NCBI RefSeq assembly: GCF_020911865.1
Contig: NZ_CP087131.1
Location: 620,001-684,000, forward strand
Source of the DNA: Chryseobacterium sp. C-71
Lineage (GTDB): Bacteria > Bacteroidota > Bacteroidia > Flavobacteriales > Weeksellaceae
Reading direction: 5' to 3'
Length of the DNA stretch: 64,000 bases
The notes below the pieces were generated by a model, which was not told where the DNA came from, did no database searches, and worked only from the letters and a program-made list of their open reading frames with translations. Within the stretch, counting starts at the first letter, position 1, and the number at the start of each line of letters is the position of its first letter. Shown here one piece after another: positions 9,652 through 18,190 of this stretch. Made by a program: the position numbers and the translations under genes.

Positions 9652-10314
9652 TTAAAATTTAAAAATATTGGCAGGAAATACTTTATTTATTTCCACTTTG
9701 TTCAGAAGCATGACGTAGTCTCCGTCTTTTTTTGTGCTTGCAGATTCTATTCTGAACGGCATAACCAAGTTACCTACTTTTTTATAATCTGAATAATTTA
9801 ATGTTTCTTCTTTTTTCACTTCTTTTAAAAGCATAAAAGATTTGGTATCAAAATAATACAGATTTTTATTTACATTTTTTGTAAGTTCCACCTTATGACA
9901 GTAGATATCTCCTACTTTTTCTTTGCCTAAATATTTAGCTTCAAATCCTTTGTTCTCCCAGTCGATAAAATCATTATCAAAACTTTCCGGAACATATTCT
10001 GCGTAGACCTGAAGTTTATTGGCTGCGTAATTCATTGCATACCCTTTAGTTCCGTCGTAGCCTTCAATTGCGGTATCTTTTCCGTTGATTGTAAGAACCG
10101 TTTTGGTTAAATTAGGTCTTTGCTGATATATCTTAATAGGATATTCATCTTTAATTCCCAAGATTACTTTTCCCTGAAGTAATACTGAATTTAAAAGCTT
10201 CCAGCTCGTTAGTCCTCCGGATAATTCAATGTTTTTATCAATAATTTCTTTAGCGGTCTGAGCGAAAGATAGTTGCGAAAATATAAGGACGAATACTAAA
10301 AGTAATTTCTTCAT
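9652..10314 (-). CDS. LolA-like outer-membrane lipoprotein-sorting family protein
   Basis: A 220-residue exported protein: signal peptide MKKLLLVFVLIFSQLSFAQ, then TAKEIIDKNIELSGGLTSWKLLNSV, a start common to Bacteroidetes proteins with the LolA/LppX beta half-barrel. Middle motifs YDGTKGYAMN and KVGDIYCHKVELTK, and the late strand YKKVGNLVMPFRIE, support this fold. It may carry lipid or lipoprotein in the periplasm, but its true ligand is unknown. It is upstream of, and probably co-transcribed with, the peroxidase gene. Confidence 0.75.
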   Translation of the reverse strand: MKKLLLVFVLIFSQLSFAQTAKEIIDKNIELSGGLTSWKLLNSVLLQGKVILGIKDEYPIKIYQQRPNLTKTVLTINGKDTAIEGYDGTKGYAMNYAANKLQVYAEYVPESFDNDFIDWENKGFEAKYLGKEKVGDIYCHKVELTKNVNKNLYYFDTKSFMLLKEVKKEETLNYSDYKKVGNLVMPFRIESASTKKDGDYVMLLNKVEINKVFPANIFKF

Positions 10315-10350
10315 TCAATCATTTTTATCAAGTCAAATATAAGGTTTTTT

Positions 10351-10437
10351 AATTTGAAAATTTGAGAATCAGTCAATTTGAAAATGAATGACGATAACAA
10401 AACATTTTCAAATATCAAATTACCAAATTTTCAAATT
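10351..10437. repeat. Inverted repeat overlapping the kdsB stop
   Basis: Perfect 14-bp arms at 10351-10364 (AATTTGAAAATTTG) and 10424-10437, the latter covering the kdsB stop codon. The loop contains further AAAATG/CATTTT complementarity. There is no clear T run; it may be a dispersed repeat that also folds at the 3' end of kdsB. Confidence 0.45.
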
Positions 10438-11153
10438 AATTTTCTCGCCTTTTCCAAATCTTCCGGTGTATCAATCCCGACTCCAATGAAATTGGTTTCT
10501 ATCAGTTTGATTTTCATCCCATATTCCAGGTAACGTATGCATTCTATTTTTTCAGAAATTTCAAGAGGTTTCATTTCCAGTTTTGAAAACTGAAGCAAAG
10601 CATGTTTTCTGAAAGCGTAAACTCCAATGTGCTTAAAATAATCAACATCATAAGAAACTTCTCTGTGAAAAGGAATTACCGAACGACTGAAATACAGTGC
10701 AAAACCATTGTTATCAGTAATTACCTTTACATTATTCGGGTTTTCAATTTCTTCTTTTTCGTGAAGTTTTATTTTTAACGAAGCTAAGGAAATTTCCTGA
10801 TTTTCATCTTCTTTAAAAACCTGAATCAGTTGCTTTAAAGGTTCTAATTTTAAAAACGGCTCGTCTCCCTGAACGTTGATCACAATATCACAGTCGATAT
10901 TCTGTACAGCTTCTGCAATTCGGTCGCTTCCCGTTTCGTGTTGTCCCGTCATTACAGCTTTTCCGCCGTTATTTTCAATCTCGTTAAAAATAATTTCTGA
11001 ATCTGTTGCCACAAAAACTTCATCAAAAAGCCCAGTTTCTACAACATTTTGATAGGTTGTTGTAATGACTGTTTTTTTACCCAAAATCTGCATCAGTTTT
11101 GCGGGAAAACGGCTGGCTTCGTAACGCGCAGGAATAACAGCGATAATTTTCAT
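10431..11153 (-). CDS. kdsB: 3-deoxy-manno-octulosonate cytidylyltransferase (CMP-Kdo synthetase)
   Basis: Activates Kdo with CTP to give CMP-Kdo for the inner core of lipopolysaccharide; cytosolic. The 240-residue length is standard. Key motifs are [17 protein letters not shown] (nucleotide loop), [37 protein letters not shown] (metal-binding Asp) and [12 protein letters not shown] near the end. It is preceded 33 bases upstream by a gene for an unknown membrane protein on the same strand, probably in the same transcript. Confidence 0.95.
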   Translation of the reverse strand: MKIIAVIPARYEASRFPAKLMQILGKKTVITTTYQNVVETGLFDEVFVATDSEIIFNEIENNGGKAVMTGQHETGSDRIAEAVQNIDCDIVINVQGDEPFLKLEPLKQLIQVFKEDENQEISLASLKIKLHEKEEIENPNNVKVITDNNGFALYFSRSVIPFHREVSYDVDYFKHIGVYAFRKHALLQFSKLEMKPLEISEKIECIRYLEYGMKIKLIETNFIGVGIDTPEDLEKARKLI

Positions 11154-11186
11154 TTTATTTAAATATAAATTATTAAAAGTGATTTT

Positions 11187-11786
11187 TTAGTTTAAATAAT
11201 TAACTAAAAAGATAATTCCGTAAATCCATGAGATGTACAGAAACGAATAAAAAAATCCGAAAGCAAAACTTTTCAGTAAGTTGCCTTTACATTTCCTTGA
11301 ATTTTTAAATACTAATCGTAAAGCTCGGAAAAAAATCCAATATAGCATGGCGACAAAAAATAAAATCGTCGCCCAAAAGAAAACTCCTAAGAAATATAAT
11401 AGAAAAACAAGAACAACTGTAAATAAAATCCATAAAATAACCGAAAGTATTACACCACCACATCCTTCTGCGTCGCCTAAATCAGGAACATCGAAATCTA
11501 AGCCATCAATTTTAGGAGTTTTGTCAACATATTTTTTAATTCTTTCCTTATGTAAAATATGACCTACATTATCTTTAAGTTTCAAACCAAAATATAATCC
11601 TGCAGTAATAAACACAAAAAATGTTGTAGCTAAAATGGAAGTTGATAATATAGAATTTTGAAATAAAGATCTGTGAGAATTTGTTCCGGAAAGCCAAACA
11701 CTCAGAATAACTAAAATGATAATTGCCAACGTTGAGTAGCTTAACCATTTTGTTTCAAGAAAAGTTCTCCTCTGAAATTTCATCAA
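11187..11786 (-). CDS. Unknown multi-pass membrane protein
   Basis: I do not recognise a family. The 199 residues hold about four or five hydrophobic segments: one near 16-34, one near 48-68, then after a polar loop (DGLDFDVPDLGDAEGCGG) a long hydrophobic stretch around 110-155 that may be two helices, and a last one near 175-197. The start may be the first or the second Met. It is upstream of kdsB on the same strand with a 33-base gap, so a role linked to the envelope is possible but unsupported. Confidence 0.6.
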   Translation of the reverse strand: MMKFQRRTFLETKWLSYSTLAIIILVILSVWLSGTNSHRSLFQNSILSTSILATTFFVFITAGLYFGLKLKDNVGHILHKERIKKYVDKTPKIDGLDFDVPDLGDAEGCGGVILSVILWILFTVVLVFLLYFLGVFFWATILFFVAMLYWIFFRALRLVFKNSRKCKGNLLKSFAFGFFYSFLYISWIYGIIFLVNYLN

Positions 11787-11825
11787 TAAATTATGGATAA
11801 TTTTTAATTAAATATTTCGGTTAAA

Positions 11826-11858
11826 AAAATTGCCGAAGTACAAACCTTCGGCAATTTT
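11826..11858. terminator. Terminator (13-bp stem)
   Basis: Arms 11826-11838 and 11846-11858 (AAAATTGCCGAAG) with a seven-base loop and T/A tracts. It ends the minus-strand aminotransferase transcript at 11903. Confidence 0.85.
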
Positions 11859-11902
11859 ATGTGATTTTTCTTAAAGTTCAAATTCTACAATAAACTAAAA
11901 AA

Positions 11903-13156
11903 TTATTTCAAATTATTTAAAGCATTCTCTAATTTTGGCATCATTACTTCAATTTCAGTGATATCTAAACCTCCAACAGAAGCTCTGAACCAAGGCTCAG
12001 ATTTAGCCTCTCCAAATGCTGAGAAAGGAACTAAAGCAACTCCTGCATCATTGATTAAATAGAAAACTAAGTCTGAAGAATTTTCAATGACCGTTCCGTC
12101 AGGTTTTGTTTTTCCGATGTAATCTAATTTTATGGTCAGATAAAGCGCTCCCATCGGTTCGATGCTTTCTACTGCTAAACCTTTAGCTTTTAAATCCTGA
12201 ATTCCGTTGTGAAGAACTTTCAGACTCGCTTCCAGTTTTCTTTTAAAATCATTGATGAATGTGTTTACATTATCAGCATTCTGGAAATATTTTGCCGTTG
12301 CTTCCTGCTCCGGTTTTGGTGCCCAAGCTCCAACGTGAGTCAACAAAGCCTTCATCTTATCAATTACGTTGGCAGGACCAAATCCCCAACCAACACGAAC
12401 TCCAGTCGCTGCCAGACATTTAGAAATACCTTCGATATAAATTGTAAATTCTCTCATTTCAGGGAAAAGAGAAACCGGATCAACGTGTTTTGCACCGAAA
12501 GTAAGATTAGAATAAATCTGATCATACATTAAATATAACGGCTTTTCGTCTGCACCTCTTTTGCTGTTTTCCTCCAAAATCATTTCACAGATTTCTCTCA
12601 ATTGAGCTTCCGTGAACATAGTTCCTGTAGGATTTAATGGCGAACAAAGTGCTAAAAGAACAGCTCCGCTTAAGTGAGGTCTCAAATCATCAGCAGTCGG
12701 TAAGAAATTGTTTTCTGGAGTTGTCTTCACCTCAATTGCATCAGCAGAAGTAAGATATGCGTAATGATTGTTGTTCCAAGAAGGTGTAGGATAAATTACC
12801 TTATCGCCTTCGTCAACAATTACTTTATAAACCGCATAAATCAACGGTCTTGAACCTGCTGTAATTAAAATATCATTCGCTGAATAATCTAAATTCCATC
12901 TTGTTTTCAAGTCTTTTGAAACTTCATTTCTCAAAGACAATAATCCGTTTGCAGGCGGATAATTGGTTAAATTATTCTGATACGCTTTCTGAATTTCTTC
13001 TTTTAATTCTGCAGGAATCGGGTAAAGATTAGAATTCAAATCACCAATCGTAAGATTAGCAATCTCTGCTCCTTTCGCCTTTAAATCATTTACTTCGTTA
13101 CCAATTTTTACAATTTCAGAACCAATGAGGTTCGCTGCTAATTTTGAAACTTTCAC
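11903..13156 (-). CDS. PLP-dependent aminotransferase, class I/II
   Basis: A 417-residue fold-type I aminotransferase. Signature regions are LTNYPPANGLLSLRNEVS, LITAGSRPLIYAVYKVI, the CSPLNPTGTMF loop (Asn binding PLP), YLMYDQIYSNLTF (Asp/Tyr) and the Schiff-base Lys in IEGISKCLAATGVRVGW; the substrate-binding Arg is in EPWFRASVGG. Closest in style to aspartate or aromatic aminotransferases of Bacteroidetes, but the amino-acid substrate cannot be fixed from motifs. It is a single gene bounded by a terminator and a dispersed repeat. Confidence 0.9.
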   Translation of the reverse strand: MKVSKLAANLIGSEIVKIGNEVNDLKAKGAEIANLTIGDLNSNLYPIPAELKEEIQKAYQNNLTNYPPANGLLSLRNEVSKDLKTRWNLDYSANDILITAGSRPLIYAVYKVIVDEGDKVIYPTPSWNNNHYAYLTSADAIEVKTTPENNFLPTADDLRPHLSGAVLLALCSPLNPTGTMFTEAQLREICEMILEENSKRGADEKPLYLMYDQIYSNLTFGAKHVDPVSLFPEMREFTIYIEGISKCLAATGVRVGWGFGPANVIDKMKALLTHVGAWAPKPEQEATAKYFQNADNVNTFINDFKRKLEASLKVLHNGIQDLKAKGLAVESIEPMGALYLTIKLDYIGKTKPDGTVIENSSDLVFYLINDAGVALVPFSAFGEAKSEPWFRASVGGLDITEIEVMMPKLENALNNLK

Positions 13157-13224
13157 TTTTATTTACTTTTAATATATTATTTTTTAGGCTGCAGGAATTA
13201 TATTATAGGAACCGTTATTTGTTC

Positions 13225-13350
13225 TAATTTTAACGCAAAGTTTGCAAAGTTTTTTTTAACAACTAACTGTTTTTAAGTTCGCAAAGGCGTTTGACTACGT
13301 CGAATCTTCGATTTCACTCAGCAAAGAACACAAGGTATTTGCTATTACTT
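13225..13350 (+). repeat. Dispersed intergenic repeat, copy A
   Basis: About 120 bp containing TTTTAAGTTCGCAAAGGCGT and TCGAATCTTCGATTTCACT. It shares these blocks, in the same order and orientation, with copies at 42073, 45889 and 55641. No coding potential was seen. Confidence 0.7.
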
Positions 13351-13393
13351 ATATAATTTAATATTATCTAAATCTAATTTCTGCAACCTTATT

Positions 13394-15109
13394 TTAATTT
13401 AACTGAAGATCTTTTCTTACTTCTTCTATTTTTTGTTCTAAAGATTTTAGAGTTGATTCAAAATCTTCTTTTGAGTTTAAATTTTGTTTCACAGAAACGT
13501 AAAATTTGATTTTTGGTTCTGTTCCTGAAGGTCTTACGCAAACTTTTGTGCCGTCCTGTGTGTAATAAATTAAAACATTTGATTTTGGAATATCATCCAT
13601 TACGTGTTTCTGATTTTCAGAAACTACAAAATTGGTTTGCTCCTTAAAATCTTTTACTTCTTCAACCAATGAACCAGCCAAAGATTTCGGAGGATTTTCA
13701 CGGAAATTCTTCATCATATTCTGAATTTCTTCTGCTCCGTCTCTACCTTTTTTAACGATATTAATTAAACCTTCGTAATACATTCCGGTTTCCTGATAAA
13801 TTTCAATAAGGTATTCGTACATCGTTCTTCCGTTGGCTTTGCACCAAGCTGCAATTTCACAAGCCAAAATAATGCTTCCACAAGAATCTTTATCGCGAAC
13901 GAAATCTCCCGTCATAAATCCGAAACTTTCTTCACCACCACAAATGAATTTTTCCTGACCTTCAAAATCACGAATCATTTTTCCGATCCATTTGAAACCT
14001 GTTAATCCAACTTTACAGTCAACACCGAATTTTTCAGCAATATCAAAGAAAATATCTGAAGTTACAATCGTAGAACCGATGAATTCTTTTCCTGTAATTT
14101 TTCCTTGTTTTTTCCATTGGTCTAAAATATAATAAGTTAAAATGGTATTACATTGATTTCCATTCAATAACTGAATTTCACCTTCCAGATTTCTCACCGC
14201 AATTCCTAATCTGTCACCATCAGGATCTGTTCCGATGACGATATCTGCATTGGTGATTTTAGCTAAATCCATTGCCATTTCCAAAGCTGCAGGCTCTTCC
14301 GGATTCGGAGAATCTACCGTCGGGAAATTTCCACTTGGAATCATCTGTTCTTTAACCAAGTCAATTTTCTTAAAACCTGCTTTTTTCAAAGCTTGAGGAA
14401 CTGTAGTATAGGTCGTTCCGTGAATTGATGTGAAAACGATATTTAAATTTCCTTTTTCAACATCTTGGTAAGTTGAATTTTCGATACAGGCATCAATGTA
14501 AACATCATCCTGCTCCTCTCCGATCCATTCGATTAAATCATCATTTCCGTTAAATTTAATTTCTTCAAATTTCACAGAATATACTTCATTGATAATCGCC
14601 TCATCATGTGGCGGAACTATCTGTGCACCGTCATTCCAATAAACTTTATACCCATTATATTCTGGCGGATTGTGTGAAGCTGTCAACACAATTCCTCCGT
14701 TGCATTTTCTGTCACGAACAGTAAAAGACAATTCCGGAGTTGGTCTGTGGTTTTTGAAAAGCAAAACTTTAATTCCGTTTGCTGTTAAAACATCAGCAAC
14801 CAATTTCCCAAATTCCTTTGAGTTATTTCTTACATCATAAGCAATTGCAACGCTAATTTCCTCACCTTGAAATTGCTGTAGCATATAATTCGCAAGTCCC
14901 TGTGTTGCTTGACCTAACGTGTATTTATTTAAACGATTGGTTCCAACACCCATAATTCCTCTCATTCCTCCTGTTCCGAATTCTAATTCTCTGTAAAAAG
15001 AATCTTCCAAATCCGGAGAATTGCTGTCAATTAATAATTGAACAGCATCTTTTGTTTCCTTATCGAAGGTATCGCTTAACCAAAGCTTTGCTTTTTCTAA
15101 TGTTGTCAT
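13394..15109 (-). CDS. Phosphoglucomutase/phosphomannomutase family phosphohexomutase
   Basis: A 571-residue alpha-D-phosphohexomutase that moves phosphate between the 1 and 6 positions of hexoses. All four active-site loops are present: FGTGGMRGIMG at the N-terminus, the phosphoserine loop TASHNPPEYNGYKVYW, the metal loop GTDPDGDRLGIAV and the sugar loop GGEESFGFM, ending with the phosphate-binding RPSGTEPKIKFY. The length fits the long PgcA-type/PGM2-like subgroup. Whether glucose or mannose phosphate is preferred cannot be read off. Cytosolic; feeds nucleotide-sugar and envelope synthesis. Confidence 0.92.
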   Translation of the reverse strand: MTTLEKAKLWLSDTFDKETKDAVQLLIDSNSPDLEDSFYRELEFGTGGMRGIMGVGTNRLNKYTLGQATQGLANYMLQQFQGEEISVAIAYDVRNNSKEFGKLVADVLTANGIKVLLFKNHRPTPELSFTVRDRKCNGGIVLTASHNPPEYNGYKVYWNDGAQIVPPHDEAIINEVYSVKFEEIKFNGNDDLIEWIGEEQDDVYIDACIENSTYQDVEKGNLNIVFTSIHGTTYTTVPQALKKAGFKKIDLVKEQMIPSGNFPTVDSPNPEEPAALEMAMDLAKITNADIVIGTDPDGDRLGIAVRNLEGEIQLLNGNQCNTILTYYILDQWKKQGKITGKEFIGSTIVTSDIFFDIAEKFGVDCKVGLTGFKWIGKMIRDFEGQEKFICGGEESFGFMTGDFVRDKDSCGSIILACEIAAWCKANGRTMYEYLIEIYQETGMYYEGLINIVKKGRDGAEEIQNMMKNFRENPPKSLAGSLVEEVKDFKEQTNFVVSENQKHVMDDIPKSNVLIYYTQDGTKVCVRPSGTEPKIKFYVSVKQNLNSKEDFESTLKSLEQKIEEVRKDLQLN

Positions 15110-15125
15110 ATTTTTGTAAATTCTT

Positions 15126-15631
15126 GGCTGGAAGTTGGAAGATGGAGGCCGGGAGTTTTCCAGCTTCTAACTTCTAATTTCACGTTTATTTATTGTTTAT
15201 TATTCTTTTATTTGATTTCTGAAAGCTATGATTTGATTCATTAAGCTGTAGCTTTCATTATATAATTTATTAAACTCTTCTTCTGAAATATATTTTCTGT
15301 TTTTTGCTTTGTAAAGGCAAGTAACTACTTCAGCTAATGATCTTATTGAATAACCTAAAAATTTTCTAAACTCTAATTTAGATTGCAAAATACTTCCTTC
15401 AGAAATATTTAATGCAATAGAATCAGAAGCTCTTCTGATTTGAGAAGTTAAATTAAAAGCTTCATCTTTTGGAAAATTAAAAGTTATTTTATAAATACTT
15501 TCTCCAAAATCCATAGATTTCTGCCAAATAATTAACTTTTCAAATTTAAAACTCATTTCATTTGTATTGATTATTTATATTGAATTTTCAAACCTACTTA
15601 ACTTCCATCATCTAGCATCAAACTTCCAGCC
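15126..15631. repeat. Inverted repeats framing a four-helix-bundle gene
   Basis: GGCTGGAAGTT at 15126-15136 and its exact reverse complement AACTTCCAGCC at 15621-15631 frame a 506-bp block that holds only the four-helix-bundle gene. Further imperfect similarity extends inward on both sides (GGAAGATGG on the left, ATGATGGAAGTT on the opposite strand at the right). The right arm touches the stop codon of the head-GIN gene. Confidence 0.45.
15200..15556 (-). CDS. Four-helix bundle protein (S23 / IVS-protein family)
   Basis: A 118-residue all-helical protein. FEKLIIWQKSMDFGESIYKI and the conserved SQIRRASDSIALNISEG are the hallmarks of the family first seen in 23S rRNA intervening sequences. Here it is a free gene, not within rRNA. 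Residues LAEVVTCLYKAKNRKYISEEE form the third helix region. The biological role is unknown; these genes occur in many copies in Bacteroidetes, often between unrelated genes. It lies between the mutase and an envelope operon, inside inverted repeats, which suggests independent movement. Confidence 0.9.
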   Translation of the reverse strand: MSFKFEKLIIWQKSMDFGESIYKITFNFPKDEAFNLTSQIRRASDSIALNISEGSILQSKLEFRKFLGYSIRSLAEVVTCLYKAKNRKYISEEEFNKLYNESYSLMNQIIAFRNQIKE

Positions 15632-16332
15632 TAATCTAATTTCTTGTTTTCTACTCTCGTCGTCTTATCAACTTTAAAAACTCTGATCGGATCATTGTAA
15701 TAAACAAATTTCGCAGTATTCTTCACAGTTCCTTTGAGTGAATCTTTAACGTTAACTTCAGCATAATTTCCATTTTGAGAATCCAGATTAAGATTGGTTA
15801 TTTTCCAATACGGAGCAATCAAACTTGCTGTATCTGAGATCTTTATCACTGCATCTTTGGTTTCACCCAAAAAATTGGCGCGGCTTCGGTTCAGCATTTC
15901 CACTTCTGCTCTTCTTGTGTTTACTGAACCCATAAAAGTAGCATTATTTTTTAAATTGAGTCTAAAATTATCGGTTTTAATTTCGCTGGAGATATTCATT
16001 TCAACAGAATCTGAAAGAGAAACTTTTTCCAAGTTGTACTTAGAATAAATCGTCACATTGTAGAAATCTACCCCTTTTGTTCTTCTGCCTTCTTTGATAG
16101 AAAGAGTTTTATCATCTACGTCAACATCCAGATTATCAGCAATATTGGGATAGGTTTCTATTTCAACAAAATTTTTAGGACCTCGTGCATAAAATACACG
16201 GAATTTTCCGTCTAAATCTAAATTGACAAATTCTTCGACATCAATTTCCTTTTTTTCTAAGTTGCCTTTTGGAGAAATTTTTCCGCAGGAAACCAAAGCT
16301 AAAAATGAAAGTACATAAAAAATCTTTTTCAT
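15631..16332 (-). CDS. Head-GIN domain lipoprotein (DUF2807)
   Basis: A 233-residue exported protein with lipobox LALVSCGK and the DUF2807 right-handed beta-helix pattern: FVNLDLDGKFRVFYARG (the opening motif), KNFVEIETYPNIADNLDVDVDD, then repeated beta rungs (NFRLNLKNNATFMGSVNTRRAEVEMLN). Function is uncertain; it is annotated in other genomes as a putative adhesin. The start codon of this gene follows the stop of the glycosyltransferase gene by one base, so it belongs to the envelope operon with the glycosyltransferase and DUF4199 genes. Confidence 0.85.
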   Translation of the reverse strand: MKKIFYVLSFLALVSCGKISPKGNLEKKEIDVEEFVNLDLDGKFRVFYARGPKNFVEIETYPNIADNLDVDVDDKTLSIKEGRRTKGVDFYNVTIYSKYNLEKVSLSDSVEMNISSEIKTDNFRLNLKNNATFMGSVNTRRAEVEMLNRSRANFLGETKDAVIKISDTASLIAPYWKITNLNLDSQNGNYAEVNVKDSLKGTVKNTAKFVYYNDPIRVFKVDKTTRVENKKLD

Positions 16333-16333
16333 C

Positions 16334-17284
16334 TTATATCACTTCGTCAATATTATAGTTCTTATGTTCTCTGTTTGTTCTGATGATCATTTCACCTAAA
16401 AATCCTGCAATGAAAAGCAAAGTTCCCATAAGCATCATTGTTAATGCAATGAAAAACCATGGATTATTGGTGATTAAATGTCCGTAAATTCCTCTTGCGA
16501 CATCAATTAATTTTGAAATACCCAGCCAAAAAGCAGAGAGAAAACCTACGATGAACATGATGGTTCCAACTGCTCCAAAGAAATGCATCGGCCTACCACC
16601 GAAACGACTAACAAACCAAAGGGTTACCAAATCTAAAAATCCGCGAACGAATCTTTCTGTACCAAATTTTGAAGTACCGTAAGGTCTTGCCTGGTGTGGA
16701 ACTTCTTTTTCTGTAATTCTTCTGAAACCTGCATTCGCCGCCAAAACCGGGATATAACGATGCATATCTCCATATACATCAATCGATTTTACAACCTGTT
16801 TTTTATAAGCTTTCAGACCACAGTTAAAGTCATGCAAATACACTCCCGAAACTTTTCTCGCCGCAGCATTGAATAGTTTTGAAGGTACATTTTTGGTCAT
16901 GACATTGTCAAAACGTTTCTTTTTCCAGCCGGAAACGATGTCGTAATTATCTTCAATCACCATTCTGTACAGCTCAGGAATTTCTTCCGGAAAATCCTGT
17001 AGATCGGCATCCATTGTAATGATTACATCACCATTTGTTCTTGCAAAAGCTGCGTGTAAAGCTTGGGATTTCCCGTAATTTTTTGAAAATTTTATTCCGT
17101 GGATCTGTGGATGCTGAACTTTTAAATTCTCAATAATGCTCCACGATAAATCTGTACTTCCGTCATCGATAAACCAAACTTCATAAGATAAGCTATTGGT
17201 TTTGCAAACGTTATCAATTCTTGTAAAAAGCTCTTCGAGAGATTCTTCCTCATTAAGCAACGGAATAACTATAGATAAATTCAT
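16334..17284 (-). CDS. Membrane glycosyltransferase family 2 (DPM1/GtrB-like)
   Basis: A 316-residue enzyme that transfers a sugar from a nucleotide donor, probably to a polyprenyl phosphate. The GT-A domain has SIVIPLLNEEESLEELF, FIDDGSTDLSW, the metal site MDADLQDFPEEIPE and HQARPYGTSKFG; the C-terminus has two transmembrane helices (about 230-255 and 275-298), as in GtrB and Dpm1-like proteins. It lies between DUF4199 (17 bases upstream) and the head-GIN lipoprotein (one base downstream), so an envelope glycolipid role fits. Confidence 0.9.
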   Translation of the reverse strand: MNLSIVIPLLNEEESLEELFTRIDNVCKTNSLSYEVWFIDDGSTDLSWSIIENLKVQHPQIHGIKFSKNYGKSQALHAAFARTNGDVIITMDADLQDFPEEIPELYRMVIEDNYDIVSGWKKKRFDNVMTKNVPSKLFNAAARKVSGVYLHDFNCGLKAYKKQVVKSIDVYGDMHRYIPVLAANAGFRRITEKEVPHQARPYGTSKFGTERFVRGFLDLVTLWFVSRFGGRPMHFFGAVGTIMFIVGFLSAFWLGISKLIDVARGIYGHLITNNPWFFIALTMMLMGTLLFIAGFLGEMIIRTNREHKNYNIDEVI

Positions 17285-17301
17285 TTAATTTTAATAAAAA
17301 A

Positions 17302-17895
17302 TTATTCTTCAATGATTTCTTCAGGCATTGTTTTCTTTCTGAAAAACGCCCCGAAAAATACTGACAAAACTACGTAAAATATAAGAATTGCCGCAAAATA
17401 TCCTGAAAAATGACTGGCCGTCAACATATCTTTTCCCTTAATTGTTTTAGGATCAAATCTCTGAAGACCTTCCTGATATTTTTGCTCAAGCTCGTCGATG
17501 TCTTTTTGGTGTTTCAAAATCTTTTTTGCAGACAAATATTCTTTGTCCAGTTCTGATTTTTGTCTCTGAACATATTGGTAATTAAGAAGATCTTTTGCAT
17601 CGGTATCAATGAAATTTAGGAAAGAAAAAATGCTTACAATTGATAAAATTCCGCCTACAAACATCGGAACAAAAGCTCTTTTGAACGCTTCTCTGAAGCC
17701 CATTCTATACTTATTCCAACGTGATTTTACAGACCAAAACGCTGCTAGAGCGTAAAAGATCGGCAACACGAATGCGTTGACTTTCAACGAAGTATCAAAA
17801 TACTCAACTCCTGAAAAGAGAAAATAAACTACAAAAAAGATCAACATTGTAGCTGCATACAATAAAATTCCTAAGGTTACTGGACTTTTCGTCAT
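17302..17895 (-). CDS. DUF4199 membrane protein
   Basis: A 197-residue Bacteroidetes-type membrane protein: TVTLGILLYAATMLIFFVVYFLF-type first helix, a second helix around 42-56, KYRMGFREAFKRAFVPMFVGGILSIVSIFSF as the family's recognisable GFREAFKR block, a coiled polar segment in the middle and a last helix around 165-185. Function unknown. It is the first gene of the three-gene unit with the glycosyltransferase and the head-GIN lipoprotein, and begins near the divergently transcribed SRP RNA. Confidence 0.8.
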   Translation of the reverse strand: MTKSPVTLGILLYAATMLIFFVVYFLFSGVEYFDTSLKVNAFVLPIFYALAAFWSVKSRWNKYRMGFREAFKRAFVPMFVGGILSIVSIFSFLNFIDTDAKDLLNYQYVQRQKSELDKEYLSAKKILKHQKDIDELEQKYQEGLQRFDPKTIKGKDMLTASHFSGYFAAILIFYVVLSVFFGAFFRKKTMPEEIIEE

Positions 17896-18016
17896 AATTC
17901 TGATTTTTAGAAAATTTCTTGAAAAATATTGGTCTAAATTTCAACGGTTTAGCTGTCATAAAGGGTTTTTCTAAGATTTTTTCTGTAATAATATTTTTAA
18001 GTTTACAATTAATTCC

Positions 18017-18024
18017 TATCTTTG
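18017..18024 (+). promoter_or_regulatory. -7 promoter element of the SRP RNA gene
   Basis: TATCTTTG matches TAnnTTTG and ends four bases before the first base of the RNA stem, which is the spacing expected for a Bacteroidetes transcription start. The -33 element is weak (T-rich, 17994-18000). Confidence 0.6.
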
Positions 18025-18028
18025 CAAC

Positions 18029-18120
18029 GGCAAGTCCTAAACAACCAGCTCCTAAGAATCCTCCAGGGTGGGAACGCAGCAAAGGTAATTGGTTGAGCGG
18101 TGTGATTTAGGTAGCTTGCC
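18029..18120 (+). ncRNA. ffs: Signal recognition particle RNA, small bacterial type
   Basis: About 92 bases forming one long hairpin. GGCAAG at 18029 pairs with CTTGCC at 18115, and the apical region CCAGGGTGGGAACGCAGCAA carries the GGGAACGCAGCA asymmetric loop and tetraloop diagnostic of domain IV, the Ffh-binding site. It works with Ffh to bring nascent membrane proteins to the inner membrane. A TATCTTTG promoter sits immediately upstream, and a T run (18121-18127) follows. An open frame of 92 codons on the opposite strand is an artefact of the RNA gene. Confidence 0.9.
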
Positions 18121-18136
18121 ATTTTTTATTTTTATA

Positions 18137-18184
18137 AATAAAGAGATTAAGATGATTTTATTTAAATTACTTAATCTCTTTATT
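18137..18184. terminator. Bidirectional terminator
   Basis: A 15-bp perfect stem (18137-18151 with 18170-18184, AATAAAGAGATTAAG), followed by T runs in either direction. It separates the SRP RNA gene from the convergent hydrolase gene. Confidence 0.85.
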
Positions 18185-18190
18185 TTTTTG

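Noticed and set aside
17804..18082. An open frame of 92 codons on the minus strand opposite the SRP RNA
   Set aside because: It runs through the SRP RNA gene and the start of the DUF4199 gene, and has no family-like features; the RNA explains the conserved sequence.
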